Positions 39,060 to 48,288 of a stretch of DNA of 64,000 nt are shown here, in pieces (position 1 is the stretch's first letter; every line of letters starts with the position of its first letter). The position numbers and the translations under genes are program-made. The stretch lies in contig JACJXZ010000021.1 of NCBI GenBank assembly GCA_020636375.1, positions 62,001 through 126,000 of the forward strand, given 5' to 3'. The stretch comes from Lewinellaceae bacterium. Lineage in GTDB: Bacteria; Bacteroidota; Bacteroidia; Chitinophagales; Saprospiraceae. A model generated the notes under the pieces. That model was not told the origin of the DNA and searched no databases. It was given only the letters and a program-made list of their open reading frames with translations.

Positions 39060-40340
39060 ATGAATGCGAAGTATATTTTGGCGTTGGTAGCCGTGGCAGT
39101 GAATGGAATGATTATCGGTGCCCGGTTTTTTGGCACTGGCGACGACCAGAAAGATTCCCCTTTAGTCAGTTTTACCAACTGTAGCGCGGAGGGAGCGGAG
39201 CAAGTTTTTACCTGTGCCATGCATAGCCGGATACGCCTGCGACAGCCTGGGGCCTGCCCGGCCTGTGGGATGCGCCTGGTAGAAACCCGTCTCCTTCCGC
39301 ACCATAATCCCGAGCTGGTGAGCCTGGCCGAAGGGGAACTGATCCTGGCCAATGTACGCACCGAAAAGGTAAAGAGCGGCAGAGCAGCAACTAAGCAGCT
39401 AAGCCTGAACGGGCGGGTAACGCCGGATGAAAGCCGGGTCTACGAGCAAGTATCCTATCTGCCCGGGCGCATCGAAAAATTGTACGCCGACAAACCTGGC
39501 ATGTACGTGCAAAAGGGTCAACCTATCGCTTCCGTCTATTCAAAGGACCTCATTTCAGTGGTCGAGGCTTTCGCTTTTAATCAGAATACGGAATCCATCC
39601 TGCGCGCCGCCCGCAACAACCTGGCGAGCTGGAATCTCGATGTTTCCGTCCTCCGGAATTTTGACCTCCGGGGGGATTATCGCCAACCCATAGACATCCA
39701 TGCCGATTTTAGCGGGACCGTCCTGGAAAAGCACGTCGCAGAAGGTGCCGTTCTCGCCAATACGCATATGGGGGTGCCCACTGTCCTGTATAAACTGGCG
39801 GACCTAAGCCAGGTTTGGGTGATCCTGGAGGCTTACGAAAGCGATTTGCCCTGGATCAAACCAGGCAGCCGGGTAGAATTCACCACAACAGCACTGCCAG
39901 GCAGGGCCTTTCAATCGAAGGTGGATTTCATCGCCCCCATTGTTGACCCGGTTTCCAGGACCGTCGGGATTCGGTTGGCCGTGGACAATGCGGAAGGCCT
40001 TTTGAAGCCGGACATGTTTGTGGAAGCCCATCTGGACGGCCGCCTTGATGCTGCTGTGAAAGGAGACAAGCCACTACGAGTACCCAGGACAGCCGTCTTA
40101 TGGACAGGCCGCCGTTCAGCCGTTTACGTCCGGGACCCGGCTTATGACACCCCCGCATTCCGCTGCCGGGAAGTCGTCCTTGGCGGCGAGCAGGGCGACG
40201 GATATTATCTCATCCGGGAAGGGCTGGCGCCGGGAGAGGAAATTGTCGTCAGCGGTATTCTGGCGCTGGACGCGGAAGCCCAACTGTCCGGGAAAAAAAG
40301 CATGATGACTATTCATAGGGAAAACAAAGAAGGCTTATAG
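39060..40340 (+). CDS. RND efflux periplasmic adaptor, CusB/CzcB-like, with N-terminal heavy-metal-binding domain
   Basis: A membrane-fusion protein linking an inner-membrane RND pump to an outer-membrane channel for metal export. Start MNAKYILALVAVAVNGMIIG (membrane anchor). A metal-binding motif follows: FTCAMHSRIRLRQPGACPAC then GMRLVE, as in the YHS-like domain of CusB proteins. Adaptor core: RVTPDESRVYEQVSYLPGRI, EKLYADKPGMYVQKGQPIAS, YSKDLISVVEAFAFN, LYKLADLSQVWVILEAYESD, VDPVSRTVGIRLAVDN, GLLKPDMFVEAHLD. About 427 residues, intact. Earlier in-frame starts exist (39024, 38904). The partner RND pump and channel are not next to it, and a terminator follows, so it is an orphan here. Confidence 0.9.
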   Translation: MNAKYILALVAVAVNGMIIGARFFGTGDDQKDSPLVSFTNCSAEGAEQVFTCAMHSRIRLRQPGACPACGMRLVETRLLPHHNPELVSLAEGELILANVRTEKVKSGRAATKQLSLNGRVTPDESRVYEQVSYLPGRIEKLYADKPGMYVQKGQPIASVYSKDLISVVEAFAFNQNTESILRAARNNLASWNLDVSVLRNFDLRGDYRQPIDIHADFSGTVLEKHVAEGAVLANTHMGVPTVLYKLADLSQVWVILEAYESDLPWIKPGSRVEFTTTALPGRAFQSKVDFIAPIVDPVSRTVGIRLAVDNAEGLLKPDMFVEAHLDGRLDAAVKGDKPLRVPRTAVLWTGRRSAVYVRDPAYDTPAFRCREVVLGGEQGDGYYLIREGLAPGEEIVVSGILALDAEAQLSGKKSMMTIHRENKEGL

Positions 40341-40401
40341 CCAAACAAAGAAGTAATGATCACGATAGGGTAGATACGCTTAGTAGGTAAGCGTTTTCTT
40401 T

Positions 40402-40440
40402 GAAGGCCGGGAGCTTTGCCCCCGGCCTTCGTCCTTTTTT
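40402..40440 (+). terminator. Rho-independent terminator after the CusB-like gene
   Basis: A perfect 10-bp stem (gaaggccggg / cccggccttc) with a 9-nt loop is followed by gtcctttttt. Strong, about 60 bp after the stop. Confidence 0.9.
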
Positions 40441-40483
40441 GGACGGGCTACCTTTAGGTGGCCCGTAAAGAAAGGAGGTTAAA

Positions 40484-40541
40484 GCGGGCTGCGGCCGCCC
40501 TCATCTCCTGCTCGATTTGAGGAGGTAGCAGGGCGGCCCGC
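40484..40541. terminator. GC-rich inverted repeat between convergent genes
   Basis: gcgggctgcggccgccct pairs imperfectly with agggcggcccgc about 30 nt away. It lies 14 bp past the maeB stop and could end that transcript, although it lacks a clear T-run on that strand. Confidence 0.5.
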
Positions 40542-40554
40542 ATTTCACTTCTTC

Positions 40555-42866
40555 TCAAAGCGCCCCGACTGGTTCATCGGCTTCCTTTTTCACTGCTTCT
40601 TCTACCTGTTGAGCATCAACGCTGGCGATGGCCGTAATGTTGGTGATCATGTTAATTTCCGCACCCCGGGCCAGCAGGTGGATCGGTTTCTTCAACCCGA
40701 TGAGGATCGGCCCGATGTAGTGGGCCTTGATCAGTTTGCGGACCAGCTTGAGGCTGGTGTTGCCGGCGTCGAGGTTCGGGAAGACCAGCAGGTTGGGCCG
40801 TTTGGTCAGGTTGGCGAAGGGAAAGTGTTCTTTAAGGAAATCCAGGTCGAGCGCCACGTCGGCCTGCATCGGCCCGTCGATCATCAGGCTGGGCCTCTGG
40901 GAGCGGGCGATCTCCACTGCCCGGGCCACCTTGTCGGATTCCGGCCCGGGCACCGAGCCGAAATTGGAGAACGAAAGCATGGCGATGCTGGGTTCCAGCT
41001 GCAGGCGCTCCAACTGGCTGGCGGCCATCAGGGCGATTTCCGCCAGTTCTTCCGCGCTCGGGTTGACGTTCACGGTGCAATCCGCAAAGAAGTACAGCCG
41101 GTGGTTGTGCTCCAGCATGTACAGTCCGGCGATGAGCCTTCCGCTCGGGCCGATCACCTGGGTGGCGGGCGTCAGCACTTCGGGATAGCTGACATCTACG
41201 CCGGCCACCATCCCGTCGGCATGGCCCTGGTGGACCATCATAGCGCCGAAGTAGAAATAATCGCGCAGGGCGAGGCTCGCCCGGGATTGGGTGACTCCCG
41301 GCGCTGAGCCTGGGCGTAGAAAGCGTCTGTATACTGCTGCCGGTAGGGCCAGCGTTTGGGTTCGATGATCTCTATCCCTTCCGGGTCGTGGTTCAGTTCT
41401 TCGAACAGGGCCAGGACTTCTTCCCGGCTCTTGGCCAGCAGGATGGGGTGGGCGATGCCTTCCCGGACGATCTCGCTGGCCGCCCATATGATCTTGGGGT
41501 GGTTGCCCTCGGGGAAAACGATCCGTTTGGGGTCCTTCCGCGCCTGGATATAAATTTTGCGCATGACATCCCTCGACCAGTCGATCTTGTTGCGCAGGTT
41601 TTCCCGGTATTGTTCCATATCTACCGGGCGGCGGGCCACTCCGGTGCGAATGGCGGCCTCCGCCACTGCCGAAGCAGTAGAGACCAGGACTCTGGTGTCA
41701 AAAGGTTTGGGGATGATGTATTCGGGGCCAAACTTCAGGTTAGGATCTCCATAAGCTCGTTTCACCGCTTCGGGAACCTCCTCTTTAGCCAGGCGGGCCA
41801 GGGAATAAGCGGCGGCCAGCTTCATCTCTTCGTTGATTGCGCTGGCCTCTACGTCGAGCGCCCCCCGGAAGATGAAGGGGAAGCCGAGCACGTTGTTCAC
41901 CTGGTTCGGGTAGTCGCTGCGGCCGGTGGCGACGACAGCGTCCGGGCAGGCCTCGATGGCATCCGGGTAGGTGATCTCCGGGTTGGGGTTGGCCATCGCG
42001 AAGATGATGGGCCGCGCCGCCATGCTCGCCGCCATCTCCCGGGTGAGCAACCCTCCCAGCGACACGCCGCAGAAAACATCGGCGCCACGGACGGCGTCTG
42101 CCAGCGTGCGGGCCGAAGTCTTCCTGAAGTACTGGTCCTTATAGGGGTTCCGGCCTTCGTCCCCCCTGCCGGCCCATAAGACGCCCTTGCTGTCCGTCAT
42201 CAGGATATTATCGGGGTTGACGCCGAGCTTGACGTAAAAATTAGCGCAGGCGATTCCCGCTGCGCCCGCCCCCGAAAATACTACCTTGACTTTGTCGATG
42301 TCCTTTTCTGCCAGTTCCAGCGCATTGATCAAAGCGGCGCCTGAAATGATGGCAGTTCCGTGCTGGTCGTCATGAAAAACTGGGATGTCCAGCCGTTTTT
42401 TCAGCTCTTCTTCGATGTAAAAGCACTCCGGCGCCTTGATGTCTTCGAGGTTGATCCCGCCGAAGGTAGGTGCCAGGTACTGGACGGTCTTGACGACTTC
42501 TTCCGGGTCTTCGGTGTCCAGTTCGATATCGAAGACATCGATATCGGCAAAGCGCTTGAAGAGTATCCCTTTGCCTTCCATCACCGGCTTGCCGGCCAGA
42601 GCGCCGATATTGCCCAGGCCCAGGACGGCAGTGCCGTTGGAGATGACGGCTACGAGGTTGCCTTTGGCAGTATAGAGCCGCGCCTTGGCCGGGTCGGCCT
42701 GGATGGCCCGGCAGGGTTCGGCCACTCCTGGGGTATAGGCCAGGGAGAGGTCATTCTGCGTTATGCACGGCTTGGTAGACACGACTTCGATCTTGCCGCG
42801 GCGGCCGCTTTCGTGGTATTGCAGCGCTGCTTTCCGGAGCGCTTCCATTTTTTTTTCTGGTATCAT
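40555..42866 (-). CDS. maeB: NADP-dependent malic enzyme with phosphotransacetylase-like domain
   Basis: Converts malate to pyruvate and CO2 with NADP+, supplying NADPH. Start MIPEKKMEALRKAALQYHES. Malic domain: DLSLAYTPGVAEPCRAI, NGTAVLGLGNIGALAGKPVM, FADIDVFDIELDTEDPEEVV, PVFHDDQHGTAIISGAALIN, FSGAGAAGIACANFYVKLGV. A C-terminal phosphotransacetylase-like domain (RIVFPEGNHPKIIWAASEIV, GMVAGVDVSYPEVL, IGPILIGLKKPIHLLARGAE) is regulatory rather than catalytic in MaeB. About 770 residues, normal. One frame break near 41301 from a lost G in a G-run. It lies tail-to-tail with the CusB-like gene. Confidence 0.93.
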
Positions 42867-43029
42867 TGGTTTAGAGCTTGATATTGGCGATATATTTCTG
42901 CCGGGTGAAAGTTTCCTGTTAATGCAGGTAAAAAGCAAGGACAAAAGTCACTCCCGGAGGTTTTTCTTCCCGTGTTGCTCAGAAAGCTGCTCGTTCAGCA
43001 GCCGAATATTCCCGTTCAGCAACTACGGA

Positions 43030-43060
43030 TTGCCACTTGATGAATCGGGCCTTATCTTTG
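43030..43060 (+). promoter_or_regulatory. Bacteroidota-type promoter for the cytochrome/YceI operon
   Basis: TTG at 43030-43032 and TATCTTTG at 43053-43060 are spaced by 20 bp, matching the TTG / TAnnTTTG consensus. The first ATG of the operon is 21 bp downstream. Confidence 0.75.
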
Positions 43061-43081
43061 CTCCCATAATTGAAAAGCCTT

Positions 43082-43870
43082 ATGGAGATGAAAAATTATT
43101 GGTTGCCGTTGATGGTTTTTGGCTGGGGGCTGGCATTGAGCGTTCTCTCTTGCCGGCACGAGCCGATAACCATAGAGGGTGGAGAGGCCGATAATCCGGT
43201 TGACACCACCGGAAACAACAACCCGCCCGATACCACCGGAAACAACCCGACGGACACCACGACTGCCGGAACGCCTTGCGACCCGGACGTCATTTACTTC
43301 GAGCTGGACGTGCTGCCGATCCTGCGGTCCAATTGCGCCAAGAGCGGATGCCATGACGACAACACTGCCCAGGACGGGGTTATCCTCACCTCTTACGAAT
43401 CGGTGATGGCCACGGCCGATGTCCGCCCGTTCAACCTGAGCGGCAGCGACCTGTATGAGGTGATCACCGAAGACGACCCGGACAAGCGCATGCCGCAGCC
43501 GCCTAACCCCCGGTTGACGGCGGCACAGATCAACCTCATTTCGGCGTGGATCCTGCAGGGCGCGAAAAACGAGAGCTGCGACCCGTCCGCCGGCGGTTGC
43601 GATACCGAAAACGTGAGTTACTCCCAGGACATACGCCCGATCATCGAAAACAACTGCCTGGGCTGCCACCGGGGCGCCAACCCGGTCGGTGGGTTTGCCC
43701 TGGAAACTTACAGCGATGTGGCAGCCAGGGTGGACGACGGGCGGCTGTATGGCGCAGTCTCCTGGCAAACCGGCTTCGTGCCGATGCCACTCGGCGCCAG
43801 CGAACCGCTGCCTGAATGCGACCTCGACAAGATCAAGGCTTGGGTAGACGCAGGCGCGCCGAACAACTAA
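43082..43870 (+). CDS. Lipoprotein with two cytochrome-c-like heme motifs
   Basis: A lipoprotein signal (LALSVLSC) is followed by a low-complexity linker of DTTGNN repeats and two heme-binding-like segments: FELDVLPILRSNCAKSGCHD (CxxxxCH) and YSQDIRPIIENNCLGCHRGA (CxxCH). Each is followed by a repeat with RMPQPP/VPMPLG and LSAWI/IKAWVDAGAPN, the plan of planctomycete-type or YVTN-associated cytochrome domains. The first motif, with four residues between the cysteines, may not bind heme normally. First gene of a five-gene forward operon. An electron-transfer role at the outer membrane is inferred. Confidence 0.8.
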   Translation: MEMKNYWLPLMVFGWGLALSVLSCRHEPITIEGGEADNPVDTTGNNNPPDTTGNNPTDTTTAGTPCDPDVIYFELDVLPILRSNCAKSGCHDDNTAQDGVILTSYESVMATADVRPFNLSGSDLYEVITEDDPDKRMPQPPNPRLTAAQINLISAWILQGAKNESCDPSAGGCDTENVSYSQDIRPIIENNCLGCHRGANPVGGFALETYSDVAARVDDGRLYGAVSWQTGFVPMPLGASEPLPECDLDKIKAWVDAGAPNN

Positions 43871-43910
43871 CCGGATTTTCAGTTAAGAAGAAACGCATAC
43901 CTGCTGTCTT

Positions 43911-44276
43911 ATGAAAAAAATCACTTTTTTGCCTCTCCTTGCTGTTTTGCTGAGTTTTTCCAGCTGTTACTACGATGTCGAAGAGGAACTTTATCCGGAA
44001 ATTGACTGCGATACCCAGGGGGTTACCTATTCGGGAACCATTCAACCCCTGCTTTCCGAAAACTGCCTGGTTTGCCACAGCGCCGCCGTCAATACGGCAG
44101 GCATCACGCTGGAGGGGTACGACAAACTCAAACCCCAGGTGGATAACGGCCGGCTTCTCGGCGCCATCCAGCATCGGCCCGGATTTTCGGCCATGCCCCA
44201 GGGGGCACCCCAGCTCCCCGAGTGCGATATCCTCAAAATAGAAGCCTGGATTAACAGCGGCGCGCCCAACAATTGA
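43911..44276 (+). CDS. Small cytochrome-c-like lipoprotein
   Basis: MKKITFLPLLAVLLSFSSCY is a lipoprotein signal. The 121-residue protein carries one heme motif, TIQPLLSENCLVCHSAAVNT, and ends in IEAWINSGAPNN, so it is a single-domain relative of the preceding two-domain protein. It is 40 bp downstream in the same operon. Confidence 0.8.
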   Translation: MKKITFLPLLAVLLSFSSCYYDVEEELYPEIDCDTQGVTYSGTIQPLLSENCLVCHSAAVNTAGITLEGYDKLKPQVDNGRLLGAIQHRPGFSAMPQGAPQLPECDILKIEAWINSGAPNN

Positions 44277-44321
44277 ACTTAAGTGGATGATCATTTCAAA
44301 ATCGATTAAAATCAGGCTGTC

Positions 44322-44732
44322 ATGAAAAAATTATTAGGGATCGGGCTCTTACTGGCCCTCATCGCCGGAGGGATCGGGTACTTCATGTATAACAAACCAC
44401 ACCAGAACATGGAAAATGCCAAGGCTGATGTGGTACTGGACGCCAGGGAATTATTCACGGCCTTCGAGGCCAACGAAACCGAAGCCAACCAGAAGTACCT
44501 GGACAAGGTCGTGAAGGTTTCCGGCCTGGTCAAGGAGGTCAGCACCGATGAAGAGGGCAATGTCAGCGTTACCCTGGAGAGCGGAAGCGAAATGTTCGGC
44601 GTCATTTGCCAGATGGACAACCTCACCCAACACGACAAAACGGATTTCAAGCCGGGCGAACAGGTCACCTTCAAAGGTATCTGCACCGGTATGTTGATGG
44701 ATGTGGTACTGGTGCGGTGCGTACTGGTTTAG
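44322..44732 (+). CDS. Membrane-anchored OB-fold protein (tRNA_anti-like)
   Basis: An N-terminal anchor (MKKLLGIGLLLALIAGGIGY) is followed by an OB-fold: DARELFTAFEANETEANQKY, DKVVKVSGLVKEVSTDEEGN, VSVTLESGSEMFGVIC, FKPGEQVTFKGICTGMLMD. It matches the plan of the tRNA_anti-like (PF12869) proteins that recur beside YceI genes in Bacteroidota. 136 residues, intact. Ligand unknown. Confidence 0.78.
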   Translation: MKKLLGIGLLLALIAGGIGYFMYNKPHQNMENAKADVVLDARELFTAFEANETEANQKYLDKVVKVSGLVKEVSTDEEGNVSVTLESGSEMFGVICQMDNLTQHDKTDFKPGEQVTFKGICTGMLMDVVLVRCVLV

Positions 44733-44831
44733 CCCGCAGCCTGTCTCTTCGGACGAACTACTATCAAAAGACATTCATAAATGCTGATCCTGATATCTAT
44801 CAGTTCGGATCTTAAAAAACATAATTTGACC

Positions 44832-45395
44832 ATGCAGAAGAAAGCAGTGTTTTTCATCGTAGCAACCATCTTACTGGGCACCAGCTTAAGCGCTCAGAAA
44901 TACTTCACCCGGGAGGGCAAAGTGTCTTTCTATTCCGACGCCCCGGTGGAGAAAATCGAAGCCCATAACAGCAAGGCGACAGCCGTTTTGGATGCCGGGT
45001 CCGGCAATATGGAGTTCGCCGTGCTGATCAAGGCTTTTCAATTTGAAAAAGCGCTCATGCAGGAGCATTTCAATGAGAATTACATGGAAAGCGATAAGTT
45101 TCCCAAAGCCTTATTCAAAGGAGAAGTCCTGAACCTGGACAAGGTGAACCTGGAAAAGGACGGAGAATATCCTGTCAAAGTAAAGGGCAGCCTGACCATC
45201 CACGGGGTTACCAACGAAATAGAATCACCGGGAAAGTTCATCGTTAAAGATGGCAACATCACGGCATCTTCCAGCTTCACAGTCGAGGTGGCAGACTATG
45301 ATATCCAGATTCCCGCAGTCGTCCGGGACAATATTGCCAAAGAAGTACGCATCGACATCGAAGCCGGCCTGCAGGAACTGAAGAAAGGTTCATAA
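44832..45395 (+). CDS. YceI-family periplasmic lipid-binding protein
   Basis: Signal peptide MQKKAVFFIVATILLGTSLS, then YFTREGKVSFYSDAPVEKIE, NMEFAVLIKAFQFEKALMQE, ESDKFPKALFKGEV, GSLTIHGVTNEIE. YceI proteins are lipocalin-like barrels that bind isoprenoid quinone or lipids. 188 residues, normal size. The ATG at 44832 gives a good signal peptide, so it is preferred over the frame start at 44781. Placement with cytochromes suggests quinone-linked electron transfer. Confidence 0.88.
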   Translation: MQKKAVFFIVATILLGTSLSAQKYFTREGKVSFYSDAPVEKIEAHNSKATAVLDAGSGNMEFAVLIKAFQFEKALMQEHFNENYMESDKFPKALFKGEVLNLDKVNLEKDGEYPVKVKGSLTIHGVTNEIESPGKFIVKDGNITASSSFTVEVADYDIQIPAVVRDNIAKEVRIDIEAGLQELKKGS

Positions 45396-45425
45396 CAGGC
45401 CTCCCATTAAAAAACGAACGGTTTG

Positions 45426-46313
45426 ATGAAAAAGACAATACTGCTGGCAGGGATTGTGCTGGCCGCTATCGCATTGAACGCTCAGGAAGGAGACCTTCTT
45501 TCCTTGCTGGGAGAGGAAGAAGAGACGACCGACTACACTACGGCCAGTTTTAAAACCAACCGGGTAGTCAACCTGCATTCCCTCGAAAACACGGCGGCAG
45601 GAGTTTTGGACGTCAAAATTTCCCACCGGTTCGGCACGCTGAACGGGGGAACTTACGAACTCTTTGGGCTGGACAACGCCACCATCCGCATCGGCGCTGA
45701 TTTTGGCGTCACCGACCGGTTAACGGTTGGCCTGGGGCGCAGCAGCTTCCAGAAAACCTACGACGGTTTCCTGAAATACAAGTTTTTGCGGCAAAGCACC
45801 GGCAAGCGCGTCATGCCGGTCACCGCCGCGCTGTTTGCCAGCACTGCGGTACAGACGCTGAAATGGCAGAACCCCGACCGCGAAAATTATTTCAGCTCCC
45901 GGATGTATCACACCTTTCAGCTCATCCTGGGGCGGAAGTTCAGCGAGGGGCTGAGCCTGCAGCTGTCGCCGACGCTCGTGCACCGCAACCTGATAGAGAC
46001 CTCGGCAGAGCGCAACGACGTGCTGGCACTGGGTACAGCGGGCCGCATCAAACTGAGCAAACGGGTGGCGCTCAACGCCGAGTATATCTACGTCTTGCCG
46101 GATCAGCTGGCGCCCGGTTTCCGCAACTCCTTTTCCATCGGGTTTGACATCGAAACCGGCGGGCATGTCTTTCAGCTCCACTTTACCAACTCTACCTCCA
46201 TGATCGAGAAGGGATTCGTGACGGAGACGAACGAGAACTGGCTGGACGGCGGCATCCACTTCGGGTTCAATGTTTCCAGGGTCTTCACTGTGGTCCGCCC
46301 CCAGATCAACTAA
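45426..46313 (+). CDS. DUF5777-family beta-barrel protein
   Basis: Signal peptide MKKTILLAGIVLAAIALNAQ, followed by beta-strand-rich sequence: GVLDVKISHRFGTLNGGTYE, NATIRIGADFGVTDRLTVGL, TFQLILGRKFSEGLSLQLSP, RNSFSIGFDIETGGHVFQLH. This fits the DUF5777 outer-membrane barrels that co-occur with YceI and cytochrome genes in Bacteroidota. 295 residues, intact, last gene of the operon; its stop overlaps the convergent folA stop by 4 bp. Function unknown. Confidence 0.82.
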   Translation: MKKTILLAGIVLAAIALNAQEGDLLSLLGEEEETTDYTTASFKTNRVVNLHSLENTAAGVLDVKISHRFGTLNGGTYELFGLDNATIRIGADFGVTDRLTVGLGRSSFQKTYDGFLKYKFLRQSTGKRVMPVTAALFASTAVQTLKWQNPDRENYFSSRMYHTFQLILGRKFSEGLSLQLSPTLVHRNLIETSAERNDVLALGTAGRIKLSKRVALNAEYIYVLPDQLAPGFRNSFSIGFDIETGGHVFQLHFTNSTSMIEKGFVTETNENWLDGGIHFGFNVSRVFTVVRPQIN

Positions 46314-46813
46314 CCGATCCGCGTGTAAAAAACAAAGGAGTAGTCATAAGGATTGCGGCTGTCTTTCTTATGGCTTTCTCTTTTGTACTCTTTCCAGTGC
46401 TCCGGGTTGATATCCGGGAAAAAAGCATCGCCGCCTTCGACGACGGTATGGACCTCGGTGATGATGAGCCGGTCGGCGACCGGCAGGGCCTGCCGGTAAA
46501 TCTCCCCTCCTCCCAGTATGCAGAGGCGCCGGGCGCCGTCCGCTTCAGCGGTGGCAATGCCTTCTTCCAGAGAATGGGCGGCTCTTCCGCCTTTGGGCTG
46601 ATAACCCTCCTGGCGGGTTATGACCACAAATGGTTTATCTTTAAAGATCGTTTCCCCCTGCTCCGACTCATAAGACCGGCGCCCGCTGAGCAGATAACCG
46701 CCCTCAATCTGGCGAGAGAAAAAATCGAGGTCGGCAGGCATGTGCCAGGGGAGTTCTCCATTCTTGCCAATGACGCCGTTGTCGGATTTGGCGGCTATGA
46801 TTAACTTTTCCAT
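46310..46813 (-). CDS. folA: Dihydrofolate reductase
   Basis: Reduces dihydrofolate with NADPH to keep the folate pool reduced. The 167-residue frame is intact: MEKLIIAAKSDNGVIGKNGE, LPWHMPADLDFFSRQIEGG, FVVITRQEGYQ, RRLCILGGGEIYRQALPVAD, RLIITEVHTVVEGGDAFFPD and SHKKDSRNPYDYSFVFYTRI. All active-site landmarks (LPW, GGGEIY) are present. Confidence 0.95.
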   Translation of the reverse strand: MEKLIIAAKSDNGVIGKNGELPWHMPADLDFFSRQIEGGYLLSGRRSYESEQGETIFKDKPFVVITRQEGYQPKGGRAAHSLEEGIATAEADGARRLCILGGGEIYRQALPVADRLIITEVHTVVEGGDAFFPDINPEHWKEYKRESHKKDSRNPYDYSFVFYTRIG

Positions 46814-46842
46814 AATATTTATCCAAAGGTAAGAAATCGTCC

Positions 46843-48176
46843 TTACTTCATTACTCCGGCATAATTGACCCCCGCCAGCCGGTGCATGTCGTAGTTGAAA
46901 GTGCTCAGGTCATCGGGATTGAATTTGTTCACATCATCGTAACCACAAGCTCGGGCGATGACCTGGATCAGCTCTGTGGTGGCGTTAAAAAAATTGCACA
47001 ACTGCTGTGCGGATTTATCGATTTCCAGGCGGGCCCGCAGGTGGTCCTTCATGGTGGCAATGCCCACCGGGCAGTTGTTGGTGTTGCAGGCGCGCATGCC
47101 CAGGCAACCGATGGCTTGTATGGCGGCATTGGAAACGGCTATGGCGTCGGCGCCCAGCATCAGGGCTTTGGCGAAGTCTTCAGCGATGCGCAGGCCGCCG
47201 GTAATGGTACTCTGGCGATCTCTTCATTGACCTTGTTGCCGGGCAGGTGGCCGCCGGTGCCGGTTTTGGCGCCTTGCCCTCCTTTAAAATGAAAAGCCTG
47301 GGCTTTTTCCACCTTTTCCCAGCTGAACCCGAATTTGGCGGAAGCCAGCTCGTAGAAGTAACGGGAATTGTTGGCCTGCTCTTCAGGCAGCATGCCCCCT
47401 TCGCCGGAGCAGATGCCCGTGCCGGCCATTTCGGCACCCTTGGACAAGGCGATCTTGGCCTCCCGGGATAGCGCGCCGAAGGACATATCAGAGACGAACA
47501 GGGGAATGTCCAGTTCCAGCGGCTTTTTTGCTTTTGGGCCGATGACGACTTTGGTGTTGACCGCCTCGTCGTCCATTAAGGGCCGGCGGGACAGCTGGGC
47601 CGGCAGGAACTGCAGGTCGTCCCATTTCGGCAAAGTATTGCGGTCGACGCCCATTGCCGCTGTGGGGCCGTGATGGCCATAGTCTTTCAGCCCGTTCTTC
47701 GCCAGCTCTTTGATGTACCCCGTATGTGGTTCCGTATCCTCCGGGTGGGTGTCGGCATAAGCCCCCAGGTATTCCTTTCGGTTAAAGGGCTGGGGATGTA
47801 TTTCTTCAAAGGCGATCACGTCGGCCCGGTCTACGTACAGAAAACCATCCTCGTGAATGGCCGACCTGAATTTGTAGAGGTACTCGCTGTTGTTGTATTC
47901 GCTGACGCCGGTGTCGATGCGGTAATCCCAGCCATGCAGGCCACAGATGAGGTTGTCTCTGCCATCGACGTGCCCGTCGGCCAGCATGGCGCCCCGGTGC
48001 AGGCAACGGCCATACAGCACAGAAACGGACTCGTCATACCGGATGATGACGAGGTCCGTGTTTTCTATGAGGAAATGGGTGGGGTTGCGGTCGGGGAGTT
48101 CAGAAAACTTTATGATCCGGACGGGTTCGGTCAGTTCTTCAAGAGCAAGGGTTTGTCGGTTGGCTGTTCTGGACAT
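46843..48176 (-). CDS. Rieske-domain glutamate-synthase-like FMN protein with internal deletion
   Basis: The N-terminus carries a Rieske-type 2Fe-2S domain: YGRCLHRGAMLADGHVDGRD (CxH) and LICGLHGWDYR (CxxH). The rest matches the FMN-binding glutamate-synthase alpha-subunit domain: FVSDMSFGALSREAKIALSK, GTGICSGEGGMLPEEQANNS, GQGAKTGTGGHLPGNKVNEE, then TGGLRIAEDFAKALMLGADA, IGCLGMRACNTNNCPVGIAT (3Fe-4S-type Cys cluster). Between NEEIAR (nt about 47215) and TGGLR (nt about 47200) the family has roughly 100 residues of the barrel (including the GGATGAAP phosphate-binding region) that are missing here, with a frame change at the joint. Such a protein could not fold normally. Real deletion or assembly collapse cannot be told apart. 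Confidence 0.82.
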
Positions 48177-48288
48177 AGGTTTGCGTTTTTACCGCAATAT
48201 AGGGAATGTTGCCAGAAACAGCCTGTCAATAGGGCAATGACCGGGCACGGATCTTGTCCCTGCTGTCCTGCGAAAGGCTTTTGGGCAC

